From positions 1,618,501 through 1,682,500 of the forward strand of contig WPIO01000083.1 of NCBI GenBank assembly GCA_009760855.2: DNA of 64,000 nt, in the 5' to 3' direction. Numbering within the stretch: the stretch's first letter is position 1; each line of letters begins with the position of its first letter. The stretch is from Cristatella mucedo. Taxonomy: Eukaryota; Bryozoa; Phylactolaemata; Cristatellidae. Below the pieces are notes generated by a model. The model worked only from the letters and a program-made list of their open reading frames with translations, searched no databases and was not told the DNA's origin. Made by a program: the position numbers and the translations under genes. Positions 51,501-61,796 of this stretch are shown in pieces.

Positions 51501-54500
51501 AGTCCCTGTTTATGGGACATACTGAGTTCGAAGTTTAAGAATCATATTTTGAGGCGGCGAGTGATAAAGGCTACAGCGGAGAGGCTTCATTCTACCGGTA
51601 ATTGCGGCGGTAGCGTAGCCCGGCCATAGAGAAACGCCTTTGCTATCCCAAGAACGCTCAGTGGGCGGGGCGAGTAGGAATTCAGACTTGGAGCAAGACT
51701 GCCGTCTAAACCTCTTACGAACCGGAAGACTCAAGTAAGATTCCGAGTTGGTAGGGATCAAGACTCGCTGTCTAAACCAGGCCTTAGAGGGCGCTTACGG
51801 CCGTGTAGCCACGGCCGCTAGACTGGCTAGGCCGCTTTCACGCTAGACTGCCAAAACTAGGGTTTGAGAGTAGCAAAACTGACGAATCAACATATTGTAT
51901 ATGCAGTGGCGTTTCCACTCGCAAGAGGAGCTTGCTATTCTGTCATTCCGGAAGGCAGTCGTAGGCCGATCACCTTACGGTGCGTTTAGTTAACAAGCTA
52001 GCAGGTACGAACATGTCCGCTTGAAATCAGTATATCGCTTTATATCGTACAATCAAGCATCTGAGAAGATTAGGAAGATAAAAACCACACGTGCAGGTAT
52101 GGCCAGTATTCGACGTAAAAAATGTCCAAACGAAGTATAAATTGTCTGGGATCCGTTGGAGGTCCGTTGGAGGTCCTGAACTTGGAGGTCCTGGACGCTG
52201 GAGGTCCGTTTGCACGGCGTCTCAAGGAGCAGCTAATCCACTGCTGTACATAATAATAACATAAAATTGTTTGTAGTGCCTTCAGAGAATAAAATATCTT
52301 TCTAGGCACTTTACATTTGCTCTAAAGGAAGCATGATCGAGTGGTTAGCGGTAGCATGCTCAATGACACCAAGCATAACATGGCTAGAGGTGATATGCAC
52401 AGGGTCAGCATGCAAACGGGTTAGTAGCAGTATGCACAGTGTCAGCACGTATAACTACACAAAGGACGAATCACATTGACACACTAAATGCTCTGATAAA
52501 AAGGTGCGTTTTTAGCTTCCTTCTAAATGTGGTCAAGTCAGGGGATGTCGTGATGCCAGTCGAAGTGCGTTCCAGTCTTTAGGAGCATGCGAACTCAAGG
52601 CACGGTCTCCAAACGATTTGAGGTTCGTACGAGATATAAGTAAAAGATTAGACTCAAAAAAGTGAGTGGCACGATGTTTAGCCTGGTAAGGTAGTGGATT
52701 TTTAAATAGGCTAGAGCTAAAGAATAAAGGGACCAAAAAGTAAGCGAGAAAACCTTGAAGTCGATGCGTTGCTTGACTGGGAGCCAGTGCAGGTAGGCGA
52801 GAAGTGATTGATGCGGCAACTTCGACGCTCAAGACAGGCGAGCCTATCTGCAGAGCTTTTCGCCATGTGTAAGCACCGTGTTGCACAAGCTGGTAGACCA
52901 GCAAGCAGCGAGTTACAGAAGTCCAGACGGGATGTCACAAATGCACTGACCGACTTAGATGTGGTATTTCTGTCTAAACAAGCCCAACATTTAGCAATGT
53001 TATGTAGCTGAAAGTAGGCAGACTTGATTGCGGATCTGATGTGGTCGTCCAACGAAAGGTCACTTAGGAACATGACACCTATATATCGTGCAGATTCAAC
53101 AGGAGATATGCTGGCCGAGCCGATTTTAAGCATTTGATTTTCCAATTTCTAAATCACACTTAGTTTGCCCATTACTAGTAGGTTGGTTTTATCATCGCTC
53201 AATTTAAGAAAGTTTGCTGCCATCCGTCTGCTGATTTCATCACTACCTGAAACAAGGGAATTGAGAAAATTTGATGTGCTGGAGAGCTGGTATGGATCAA
53301 AGCAAAGGTACAATGGTCATCCAATCATCCAATAATCATCCATCGGCTGTCAGCAAAGGTACAGCGTCACCTGCATAAAAGTGAACGCCTAGATTTTGTG
53401 CCTGGCAACCATATCGGCAACAGGGAGAGTGTAAACCATGAATGATCAAAAGCAGCCAGCTGCATTATAGAGAAGTCATTCGTGGTGCTTGGAAGCAAGC
53501 TTATTCTCCGCCGAGTTTAATCAGAAATGTAGCAGTCACCGACGTAATTCCTTGAGACCTCCTTTGAATTCCCATGCAGGCATAGGCTCTGGTTTGGCCC
53601 AGTCATTAAGGTGCTCGCCGTTAATGATCGAGGTCAAGGTGAATGTATATGATGACTGAGATCGTGGGCTCAAGGCCCGTGGCATATGTTAAGCATCTGA
53701 ATAGAGATTTTTAAGTTCTCTTAGGTCGCTATAAAAATGAATTATGTTGTTTTTATAATAAGGCATGAGTACAGTGCCTGCCATAAGAGAGCTAAATCTC
53801 TATTAAGGCGGATTACATATGCTGAAATGAAAATTGGTCAGTGATAACATGCTCAGTGTCAGCTTGCATCAGCGCATAAAAAGACAATCTGCGTAGTTGG
53901 ATCAAATGCTGCAAGGAGCAATTTGTTGTTTAGCTTCTTTTTAAATGTAATCGAGTCAACGGATGTCGTGACGTCAGTCGGTAATGAATTCCAGGCTTGG
54001 GAGCATGCGTACTGAGGCCTGGTCACGAAAGGATTGAGGTTGGTTAGAGGCGCAGCTAAACAAATAGAGTCAGAAGAGCATGTGGTATGACGCCAAGCCT
54101 GAGTATGAAGTATTTCGGACTGGTATTCTGAAGCAGCAGAACGAGGGGCCTAAAAGTGATTGACAGAACCTTGACTTGCACACTCTGCTTGATGGAATGC
54201 AAGTGCAGATTAGTAAGAATCCGTGTAAGATGGCAGTTGTGGCGTTCATGACAGACACGATTCTAGCTGCAGAGTTTGAGCAAGCGTATTGCCTGCAAAG
54301 CAATCGCTGTGGAAAGCTGAGACATGTGGGCTTCGATCTGAGACCATGGACGCGTGCGATGCCAGCGACTGCTCGTTGCAGGTGCACCCTATGGGCTTGT
54401 GCGAAGCTCACGGCGGCTACGATGAACTGCATCCGTACGGATGGATAGGCCTCGTTAAAATCGAACGACCAGGTCTGGATTTCGAGCCGCCAGTCTGCAG

Positions 54501-57500
54501 ACCTCTTCTCGGCAAGGTAGAGAATGAGCCAGGCAGCCGGCTCTAGGCCGGCAATGGGCTCTAAGCCGCAGATCTGCTTAGCACATTCCGCCGAAAGCAG
54601 CTCGATAGATCCGACGGCTACGAGCGAAAATGCATCTAATGCCGCTCTGGCAATCTGCCAATCGGCCTTGAGCTAACTGTAAATACGCTGCTGCTATCGA
54701 TGCAGCTCCTTCCTGTGCCCGGCGTGCCGTTGGGAGGAGATCCGGCAAATGTTCTTTCAAAGAAAGCAGAAGGTCGCCGAGCAAATCCTCGGACGCTCGG
54801 CAGTCGCTGGTTTCTATACCCCGAACCCCCCCCCCCCCGCCGATCTTCGGCGTGCCATGCCTCCTTGTGGCCGTTAGTAGTCGCCCGTCATTCCTGGACC
54901 TTTGCGGCCGTTTCCAGGTGCCAGCTGAGGTGCTGGATACTAGAATTCAACCATACAGTGAGCAACAGGGCACAATCGATTCGCCCGTGGGATGTATAGG
55001 CGTGTTTTTTGTGGGGGGACCCGACCATCCACCATCTAGGGATATACTAGTTTGTCGGTGCAGCAGATCTTATAGCCGCTTTGCTGAACTCGGCCGGTTG
55101 CATGGTCTACTTGCAGCTGAGCTTGGAATTTTAAGATGTCGCTCGGACATCTGAAACCAAGAAAGACCTGACCCGAAACGCTCAAGCCCTTAAAGCTGTG
55201 GCTGCTTCTGCTGCTGCGGCTGCTGCTTCCGCTGCCGCGGCTGCTGCGGCGGCAACTGCTGCACTTCGTCGAGACAATGAGTCTTATCGTATCGACGCTC
55301 TGTTGTCGAATGTCTCCGACCAGCTTTGAGCTTGCGGCCTGATTTTCCAGGTTTACGGTTCTTTTTGCATTCCAAGTGCAGTTGTTTCATGGTCGCTTTC
55401 CTGACAGGCTATCAATATTCATTAAGGGGTATCGTATTTTAGAGTTACTGGTTATTTAAAATTTTCACCAGACATTTCTTATTTGGCCTGCTGAGATGCG
55501 TGCCTTTGCAGAATAGCTTCAGCATCGAATTAGGCTGCAGACTTCTTTTAGACGAGTTCAGGGCGGTGCATCAAAGCACCGTACAGCGGATCTTCGGACT
55601 CTCAAAGAATGGAAAATTATTTTTTTAAGTTTAGCTAAAGAGCTTTTCTGAGCAGATTCCAAAGAAAAGTCCTCACTCTTTTGCCACGCCCTGTAAGGCC
55701 GAGGTTTAGTTCCACCAATATCAAAATTATGGCAGCGCCCTTGCCGAATTTCCGTGCCGTCCCGCAGCTGGACATCTAATGTTCTCCGTTATCATGTCGT
55801 TTCGCACCCCTGCATGCAAACTAATTATGCAGTCCGCATAAACTAACCCGACTAAAAAATTCAAATTGCTCCGTGAGTAACCATCTCCGCTGTCATTGGA
55901 TGCAAATTAAATAATGAATGTGGTGATAATAATAATAATAAATATATAGGGACTTCCCGCTTTTAAATAACGAGCAGCTAGAGGTGCCGCTGAAAGGAAC
56001 ACACAGCCCTTAATCGTGGAAAGTGCTATAACGACGGTAAGTCGCTGCCCAGTATCAATAATACGTAAGCTGAAATTAAATAATCGATGACGTTCTATAG
56101 AATATTAGTTATAGCAGTAACTCATTCGTACATGCATTTATTGTCCAAGTTTGGTACAGCGTTGCCATCCCGGGAAGCCATTTCGAGGAAGAAATGCTCG
56201 TTCTTAAATTTAAGTGTACACCATTCATCCTATGCAAGAGCATGAATATGTTAATTTTAATGTAAAAAAAATAAAGTGTTCTATATAGGTTCTGCCGTTG
56301 AGTTGTAACAACGGCTTCAGCTGACAAATGTGTTCCTGCCATTTCAAAAAAATAATGCTCGCTCTCGCACTCTCGCTCTCACTCCGGCTTTTCACTCTAT
56401 TCTGAGCTACTGCTGCATCGTGCGCTTTTGTAGTATCAGTTAATGATGCCGCCCCGGAGTTTTGCGAAATAAACGAGTGTCTATTCATGGCCGCCGCTAG
56501 GGCCATGAATAGGCCGCTTTTTATTGCTAAGAAGATTGCTGGGATCGCTTTCGTACGCAGCCCTATCGCACCGGCGGCGGCATTTTCTTCCTTAGTTGGG
56601 CCTGACATTCCTGGCTCATACGAAGGCAACACACATTTGAGGCTTAACAGTTTCTAGCACATCGCCGTGCAGCACGGCCTAGTGAAACGGAAGCTAAAGT
56701 TGATCGTAAAGAATGAGCGAATATGTCGGACACTGTGGGTCAGGATTTTCCGGCATTCGCTCGCAGCCGAACGTTTAATGGCAAAAACTTGACGGGCTTG
56801 TAATTGTGTGAGCTATAAACTCTGCCCTATATTTCAGTGCTAGCAGTTGCAGCTAATTGGGCCGAGACTCTCTCTGCTTGACTGGCCTCGACTTGCAGCC
56901 GATGAGTCGACGACTCGCAGCATAACTTCCTGGAAGCGGGGGTGGGGGAGGGGAAGAGTTATCTATGCCTTTGCCTTTCTGTCTTACCAGTGCGCTGCAG
57001 CGTCAATACTTCAGCTACGCCAGATAGGCCACACACTTATTTGCGTCCCGGGAACTAACGATACTAATTGGCAGACTCAAATGTCCGGTCTAGCCTTAGG
57101 CGATCACTTTGTTTGGACTATTTCTTTTAACCCATCCCGCCCCGATAGGGCCGGATTTTTCGTCAAGGCATTGTGCATGCACGCGGCGCTTTTATTACAG
57201 GCTAAGCGAGCTCTACAGAAGGGTGCAGTGGCTATCATTTTCATCGTATACGACAATCTCGGCGCCGCACAAAAAGTAAGCATGCTTAATTATCTACTTT
57301 TGTGAATCACCAAAAATGTCGGCTGCTTAGTATCCGTTCAATGGGAGACGCTGCTACAGGTGACCTATAATTAAGTGGCCCGTTGAGTTTGACGTGCTGA
57401 GTTGTTCCAGCAGCAACGAACATCGCGTAGACAGAGTTTCGTTCAACTTTTTTTTTGAAGCTGGATAATACGCCGTCCATCTTTCGGCTGAACAGGCCTA

Positions 57501-60012
57501 TAATTCTAGTGAAAGACAGGGCCGAAGCAAACAAATTAATCAATGTTACGGCCATGTCGAAACATTATAGTCGTGTTCGAGTCATCCTGGACCAGGTGAC
57601 AACCATCAGAATGGTGGAGCGCAGTCAGAGCGATCTGCTGCAAGCGTCTCGTGTAAGTCGTGTAAGCCGCGACCGTGACCGCCACGTAAGTCGTTGCCGG
57701 GAGTTTGCTCAGCTCCATGTCTACCAGGTCTTGCTTGAGATTGAATAAAATATGCCCCGTTCCTAATGTTACAGATCTCTGTGCTAGTCATGTAGAAGAA
57801 TCTCAATAAGCAGGACTCGGGGGCTACTGCTTTGCTTGGAATAAATTCACTGCATTTAAAAGAACCCGAAACCCTATATGTTTCTTATGGCCTTCGCTCC
57901 GCATGAGTGAAATGTCTATTGTGTGCTTGTGCGTGCCGAATTTGTGCATTTCATCATAGATAAATTGACATGTTTCTTTCAAGCGTAAAAAATTGCCTAG
58001 AAAGAGATTTAGATTTATTATTACAGTATATCAGCTAAGATGCAAATCGTCTGGTTTTATGGGCAACGCGTGAATGGTCTTTGTGGAAAGAAGTGACTTA
58101 TGATGTAATCTGCAGATCAGAGTTCAGCCCATACGTTCTTAAGATCTAATGACGAATAATCGTGACTTATGGCTTCATTCGAGGATCAATGAACGCGAGC
58201 ACCACAATCGAAGTTTTTCTTAATGTCCACGCTTCGTCAAAACTCAGCTGCCACGTGCCGTGGACCACGCTAAAAACGTTTCAGCAGGCATTGGGCCACA
58301 ATTACTTTTATATGAAACAAAAAGGTAATCTATTTTTGGACTAAAAATTGTCACCGTCGCTTAAGATATCATCATTTTTTCAAATAAATAAGAGTTACCG
58401 TGTGCAACGTCAGGCACCGGGGAAATTGAAAATTCTCTAGTCAAGCGTGATCTCTTATAAATCTGATCCCCAACATTAACAAGAGCTAAGGCCACAGAAA
58501 TCAAGCTCTTTCCAATCCAATGTCTGCCTTGTCTGTGAGTGACCGTAGTGCGGAGAGCTCATTTAGAGCTAATCACTCCACAGAGTCAGCATTGCTTCGG
58601 GTGTACAACGACCTACTTAGGAATGCAGACATGGGTAGAGTGTCTCTTCTTGTTTTGCTCGATCTTTCGGCAGCTTTTGATACCATCGATCACAAAGTTC
58701 TTCTAGAGCGCCTCTCATCTCGCCTGGGCATCACTGGCACTGCTCTGCAGTGGTTCAGGTCCTATCTCAGTGGGAGACTCCAGAGTGTTGACGTGAATGG
58801 ACAAAGATCATCTGAAGTACCTCTAAAATATGGAGTACCTCAGGGCTCTGTGCTAGGTCCGGTCCTTTTCACGGTTTATACTCTGCCTCTTGCTGATGTG
58901 ATTGCCAAGCACAATCTAGGCTTTCACTTCTATGCGGATGACACTCAGTTGTACCTTTGCTTTGATCCCTTCACGCCTTCGAGCACCTCAAATTCTCCAA
59001 ACTCACTTGCTGCATGCAATGGATGACATCCTGCATGGATGGCAGCAAATTTTCTTTGATTGAAAATGGATAAAAACCAACTTACTAGTTATGGGCAAAC
59101 CTAGTGTGATTCAGAAATTGGAAAGGCTGACTTTCAAAATTGGCTCTGCCAGCATATCTCCAGTTGCATCAGCTCGAAATCTAGGTGTCATATTCCAAAG
59201 CGACCTCTCGTTAGACGACCACATCAGCTCCACAGTCAAATCTGCCTATTTTCAGCTTCCTAACATTGCTAAAATTCGGGCTTGTTTAGATAAGGATACC
59301 ACGTCCAAGTTGGCCCATGCATTCGTGACATCTCGTCTCGACTTCTGCAACTCACTGCTTACTGGCCTACCAGCATGTGCGATCAGGCGATTGCAGCTGG
59401 TGCAAAACTCTGCAGCTAGGCTTGTCTGTCGTGAGCGTCGCAGTTGCCACATTACTCCACTTCTCGCCGACCTGCACTGGCTACCAGTCAAGCAACGGAT
59501 TGACTTCAAGGTTTTGTCGCTCACTTTTAGGTCTCTTCATTCTTTGGCTCCAGCTTATCTCTCAGATCTACTCCCCCACCAGGCCAAGCATCGTACCACC
59601 CGCTTTTCGGAATCCAACAGTCTACAAATATCTCGTACAAACCTTAAATCCTTTGGAGACCGTGCATTTAGCTCGTATGCTCCCACAGCCTGGAACTCCC
59701 TCCCGACCTGCATCAGAACATCCCCCCGACCTGACCACATTTAAAAGAAACTTAAAAACATACCTATTTAGGACAGCATTTAGTGGGTCCTTGTGATTCG
59801 TCCTCGATGTGCTTATGCGTGCTGACACTGTTCATGCTGCCACTAACCACATTTGCATGCTGACCCAGTGCATGTAATCCCTAACCATGTTATTCATTTT
59901 GTTTGTTTTTCAAGCATGATTTTACTTACTATTCTATTGCGTATCACTTTGCAGCAAATGTAAAGCGCCTAGAAAGAGATTAAGTTCTCTGAGGGCGCTT
60001 TATCAAGTGCAA

Positions 60013-60046
<34 letters not shown>

Positions 60047-60795
60047 GGGAATGATGCAACAGAATCCAGGCGAAATAATACGTACATCTGGGATGGCTGC
60101 GAAACTTCAAAGGACTATTAACTTAAAAAATATTCGTTAGCCCGTTCAAAATGGACTCTGGCTTACGAGTTTCACCTGATCGTGGGTTCGAGTTCTGCTT
60201 TTGAGTTTCTTAGCTCCAGCTCTACCACGGGAGCCAGTTTGAGATGGCAATAATAAGAATTCAGTCTGACCAACGACACTACGCATTCTTACCATAGGAC
60301 CGTTGCATGGCCTGCAAACGATAGCTTGTCTGTTCTTTTTATACTGTCTATGCGATGGCCAAGTCAGCTGATTTCTGCCACATGTTTTTCACATTTTCAT
60401 AATTCCTGTAAGTAGATATTACTATTAAATCCCTGTTCTTGTAGTCGGGGACCATTAATTATACCAGTGTGAGTATACTTCTGGCTTCATCGTTCTTCGT
60501 GTGTGTCGTCGAAATATTCGTACTACTTCATTGTTTGATGAGAGCCCGATGGGAAAATGTAAGTACGCTTAGCGTAACTCAAAGATGATGCAAGCTTATC
60601 ACCATTTCAAAATGAAGTATGATTGCATCTACGGTACATCTAAGCGCCTGGTTTTTATGTACCCAGGCATTCACATGCTCAGCGGGTTGTCACTGCAAGC
60701 CACCGGTCGCCATTCATCAAGCTGCAGCAGGCTCGGCCGATCCGGTCAACTGCAACTGCTGTCGCTGCTGCGCCACGGGCTGCTCGGAAAGCGAG
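47739..60795 (+). CDS. ZNRF3/RNF43: ZNRF3/RNF43-like transmembrane E3 ubiquitin ligase, 5' part (partial)
   Basis: Exons 47739-47945, 54382-54516, 57201-57275, 57461-57595 and 60445-60558 join in frame (222 residues, every junction in phase 0), plus a tentative exon at 60683-60795. Order: hydrophobic signal peptide (about residues 5-22), PA-type ectodomain (about 45-184), one transmembrane helix (about 192-213), then a basic juxtamembrane stretch. Diagnostic matches to ZNRF3/RNF43 are EGDLLQ|VHPMGLC, YGWIGLVKIERPGLD, LLGK|AKRALQKGAVAIIF and NRPIILVKDRAEANKLINV. Known family role: plasma-membrane E3 ligases that ubiquitinate Frizzled and LRP6 for turnover and are inhibited by R-spondin/LGR, giving negative feedback on Wnt. 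The RING finger was not seen before 64000, so the gene probably continues to the right. ZNRF3 and RNF43 cannot be told apart from this part. Confidence 0.85.
47963..48597. repeat. CT-rich (pyrimidine) tract interrupted by a LINE tail
   Basis: Long (CT)n and CCCT/CTTT mixtures start about 18 bases after the exon 1 donor and run to about 48597, with a LINE tail at 48190-48272. The 295-codon open frame through it is exon 1 plus repeat readthrough, not a protein. Confidence 0.95.
48190..48272 (+). mobile_element. solo LINE 3' tail inside CT tract
   Basis: CAGCAAATGTAAAGCGCCTA, GAACGAGATTGAGTTCTCTG, AGGCCGCTTTATCAAGTACA then ATT repeats; flanked on both sides by CT repeat. Confidence 0.85.
48600..49832. 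other. ZNRF3-like intron 1, unassigned GC-rich part
   Basis: No exon with homology to the family or any other protein was recognised. Open frames at 48727-48957 and 49503-49796 have no visible domain. Confidence 0.45.
49833..49970 (-). mobile_element. SINE A, full length
   Basis: AAATATAATTCATTTGTATA, AGAACTTAATCTCTACTCAG, GTCTCGAGCCCCCGACCTCG and GCACCTTAACCATTGGGC. Confidence 0.8.
50775..51083 (+). mobile_element. 5'-truncated LINE 3' end, recent copy
   Basis: From about 50789 (ACTTAAAAACATACCTATTT) to the ATT repeat it is almost base-for-base the same as 59749-60045; over the first 150 or so bases I see one difference (TAACCCC against TAATCCC). Contains only the last codons, 3' UTR, hairpin and tail. 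Confidence 0.9.
52157..52212. repeat. short tandem repeat with GGAGGTCC core
   Basis: Four units of GTTGGAGGTCC-like sequence with spacing of 11 to 19 bases. No role assigned. Confidence 0.6.
52245..53445 (-). pseudogene. L2-like LINE, RT end to 3' tail, minus strand
   Basis: On the minus strand: VYTLPVADMVARHKI near 53400, then MLKIGSASISPVESARYIGV, SDLSLDDHIRSAIKSAYFQL, FVTSRLDFCNSLLAGLPACA, and the tail complement at 52255-52330. A duplicated segment near 53310-53370 disrupts the YADD region. Confidence 0.88.
53591..53745 (+). mobile_element. SINE A, plus orientation
   Basis: GGTTTGGCCCAGTCATTAAG GTGCTCGCC head, GATCGTGGGCTCAAGGCCCG B-box-like, GAATAGAGATTTTTAAGTTC TCTTAGGTCGCTATAAAAAT tail. 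The only + strand copy of this family I found. Confidence 0.7.
53755..54230 (-). pseudogene. degraded L2-like LINE 3' region, minus strand
   Basis: AGAGCTAAATCTCTATTAAG (tail complement), GTCGTGACGTCAGTCGGTAA TGAATTCCAGGC and CACTCTGCTTGATGGAATGC match the minus-strand LINE copies. Ends about 150 bases before ZNRF3-like exon 2. Confidence 0.65.
54382..54516 (+). CDS. ZNRF3/RNF43: ZNRF3/RNF43-like exon 2: PA domain
   Basis: The acceptor is CGTTGCAG|GTGCAC and the donor GGCAAG|GTAGAG, phase 0 to 0, 45 codons. It reads VHPMGLCEAHGG...YGWIGLVKIERPG...LLGK, including the family's first PA cysteine (MGLC) and a second cysteine in PPVCRPLLGK. Confidence 0.92.
54700..55140. other. unassigned region with poly-C run
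   Basis: Contains C at about 54827-54838 and several overlapping open frames without recognisable domains. Confidence 0.35.
55157..55329 (+). pseudogene. coding-like Ala-rich frame of unknown origin
   Basis: The + strand frame reads ETKKDLTRNAQALKAVAAS, an alanine run of mixed GCT/GCG/GCC codons, then TAALRRDNESYRIDALL, and a TGA. Mixed codon use over the alanines and charged flanks look like real coding rather than a simple GCT repeat, but there is no start codon or family match. Confidence 0.3.
55400..57200. other. ZNRF3-like intron 2, unassigned
   Basis: An (AAT)n run of about 18 bases lies at 55929-55946. No other repeat or exon recognised. The 3' part is ordinary intron up to the acceptor at 57200. 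Confidence 0.5.
57201..57275 (+). CDS. ZNRF3/RNF43: ZNRF3/RNF43-like exon 3: PA domain
   Basis: The acceptor is TTTATTACAG|GCTAAG and the donor CAAAAA|GTAAGC, phase 0 to 0, 25 codons. AKRALQKGAVAIIFIVYDN matches the family's AKRAVQRGATAVIFDVSEN; the usual Asp after IF is Ile here. Confidence 0.93.
57461..57595 (+). CDS. ZNRF3/RNF43: ZNRF3/RNF43-like exon 4: end of PA domain
   Basis: The acceptor is TTTTTTTGAAG|CTGGAT, after a long T tract, and the donor GACCAG|GTGACA, phase 0 to 0, 45 codons. NRPIILVKDRAEANKLINV aligns with the family's KRPVVYVKGADAIKLMNIV. Confidence 0.9.
57970..58030 (+). mobile_element. degraded LINE tail fragment
   Basis: TTTCAAGCGTAAAAAATTGC CTAGAAAGAGATTTAGATTT ATTATTAC resembles the LINE tail with the downstream hairpin arm lost. 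Confidence 0.45.
58550..60047 (+). mobile_element. L2-like non-LTR retrotransposon, 5'-truncated, best-preserved copy
   Basis: The first frame (within 58520-59026) holds RT motifs: [40 protein letters not shown] (first catalytic Asp), [20 protein letters not shown], and [16 protein letters not shown] (intact YADD). A frame break near 59020-59090 separates the second frame (59091-59744) with the connection and C-terminal domain (SASISPVASARNLGVIF, then HWLPVKQRIDFKVLSLTFRS). The 3' UTR, hairpin and (ATT)n follow. The endonuclease and ORF1 are absent. It lies in intron 4 of the ZNRF3-like gene, same strand. It probably cannot move by itself. Confidence 0.93.
60013..60046. repeat. (ATT)n LINE tail
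   Basis: About 11 ATT units at the LINE 3' end; the longest such tail in the window. Confidence 0.95.
60445..60558 (+). CDS. ZNRF3/RNF43: ZNRF3/RNF43-like exon 5: transmembrane segment
   Basis: The acceptor is TTCTTGTAG|TCGGGG and the donor GAAAAT|GTAAGT, phase 0 to 0, 38 codons. The hydrophobic run SILLASSFFVCVVEIFVLL is followed by basic residues (LMRARW), as expected for a type I protein. Its place in the order matches the family, but sequence identity is low apart from the membrane character. Confidence 0.75.
60683..60795 (+). CDS. ZNRF3/RNF43: tentative ZNRF3/RNF43-like exon 6 (juxtamembrane)
   Basis: The acceptor is CATGCTCAG|CGG and the donor GCGAG|GTATGC, phase 0 to 2. The reading is strongly basic (RVVTASHRSPFIKLQQARP, then AVAAAPRAARKAR) and weakly resembles the family's AVQALEKMETRKF before the RING. 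A competing acceptor at 60666 would give a 129-base phase 0-0 exon with a Cys-rich reading (CNCCRCCATGCSESE). I prefer the basic frame but cannot decide. Confidence 0.35.
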
Positions 60796-60896
60796 GTATG
60801 CTGACAATTTCTCATACAGAGGCCGGCACATTGCAAAGTCTGTCATCTCTGTTGTTAAGTCCTTTGGGTATAGGCCTTAGCTTTTTCCGACTAAAT

Positions 60897-60987
<91 letters not shown>

Positions 60988-60988
60988 C
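60897..60988. repeat. (GA)n microsatellite
   Basis: Nearly pure GA repeat with two GAAAGA interruptions, about 100 bases after the tentative exon 6 donor of the ZNRF3-like gene. Confidence 0.97.
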
Positions 60989-61796
60989 ATCATATCTTGA
61001 TTGGGCCGACGTTAATGTGCAGGCGTAGGCATTGCGACTAGAAGTCAGCACGATTCATTTCCTCGTCGATGAAAATTGAAGCTTTTGATTAAATGCAGAT
61101 TCTTAGAAGAAAATGTTCGCGGTTAAAAGTATTTTAGCGGGCATGGTAAATGGCTCTCGAACGGTGCAGTACCATCGGATAGTAATTTGCTTACATCGCT
61201 CCACGCTTTGCCATTGCAACTAAATTCGTGGTGTTCAGAAGTAAAACGTTCTGGCCCTGGCAAAATGTACGGACTCTGATGCTCACTAGATCTTTACAGG
61301 CAATCTCTGGGAGCGGGTGGTGCCACTTTTTAGGGAGCTCCACTAGCTACTGGCGTAAACCAAGAATCCCTAGCTTTCTGAGCTTGCATTTACAGGCGCA
61401 AAAGTTACGGGAAACCATCTCGTGCCAACTTTATGATGATGAAAGATCGCCTAAAGAGCTAGGGCCGGTGAATGTGAGAATTTTTCCCACAGAGTTGTTT
61501 CTTCGCGATCGTAGATCGATCTGTCATTCTGCCTCTCCGCCTTCCCCTTTTTTACTCCTTTTGGCTGACGCTGCGTCCTCTATCGTTCCTGCAGTACTGC
61601 ACAGGAGTATATGCTGACTTTGGACACATTTTTATGAAATCTTTCAACTCCTCTGCTCGTGTCCTTATCCCTGATTCTGTGAATACATGTATACGCGTGT
61701 TTTACATATAGGAGTATTTGGTGCACTTTATCGAGTCAGTTCCGGTTGCTGTCTTAGCCGGAACTCGGCCATTTGAAATCTCCTTGCGCTGCATTT

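Noticed and set aside
60140-60215. Possible SINE B head (GATCGTGGGTTCGAGTTCTG)
   Set aside because: Only the B box region resembles SINE B; the rest of the element is not recognisable.
61390-61470. Possible further ZNRF3-like exon (ACAG|GCGCAAAAG ... GGGCCG|GTGAAT)
   Set aside because: The phase does not fit the preferred exon 6, and the reading (AQKLRETISCQLYDDERSP) has no clear match to the family.
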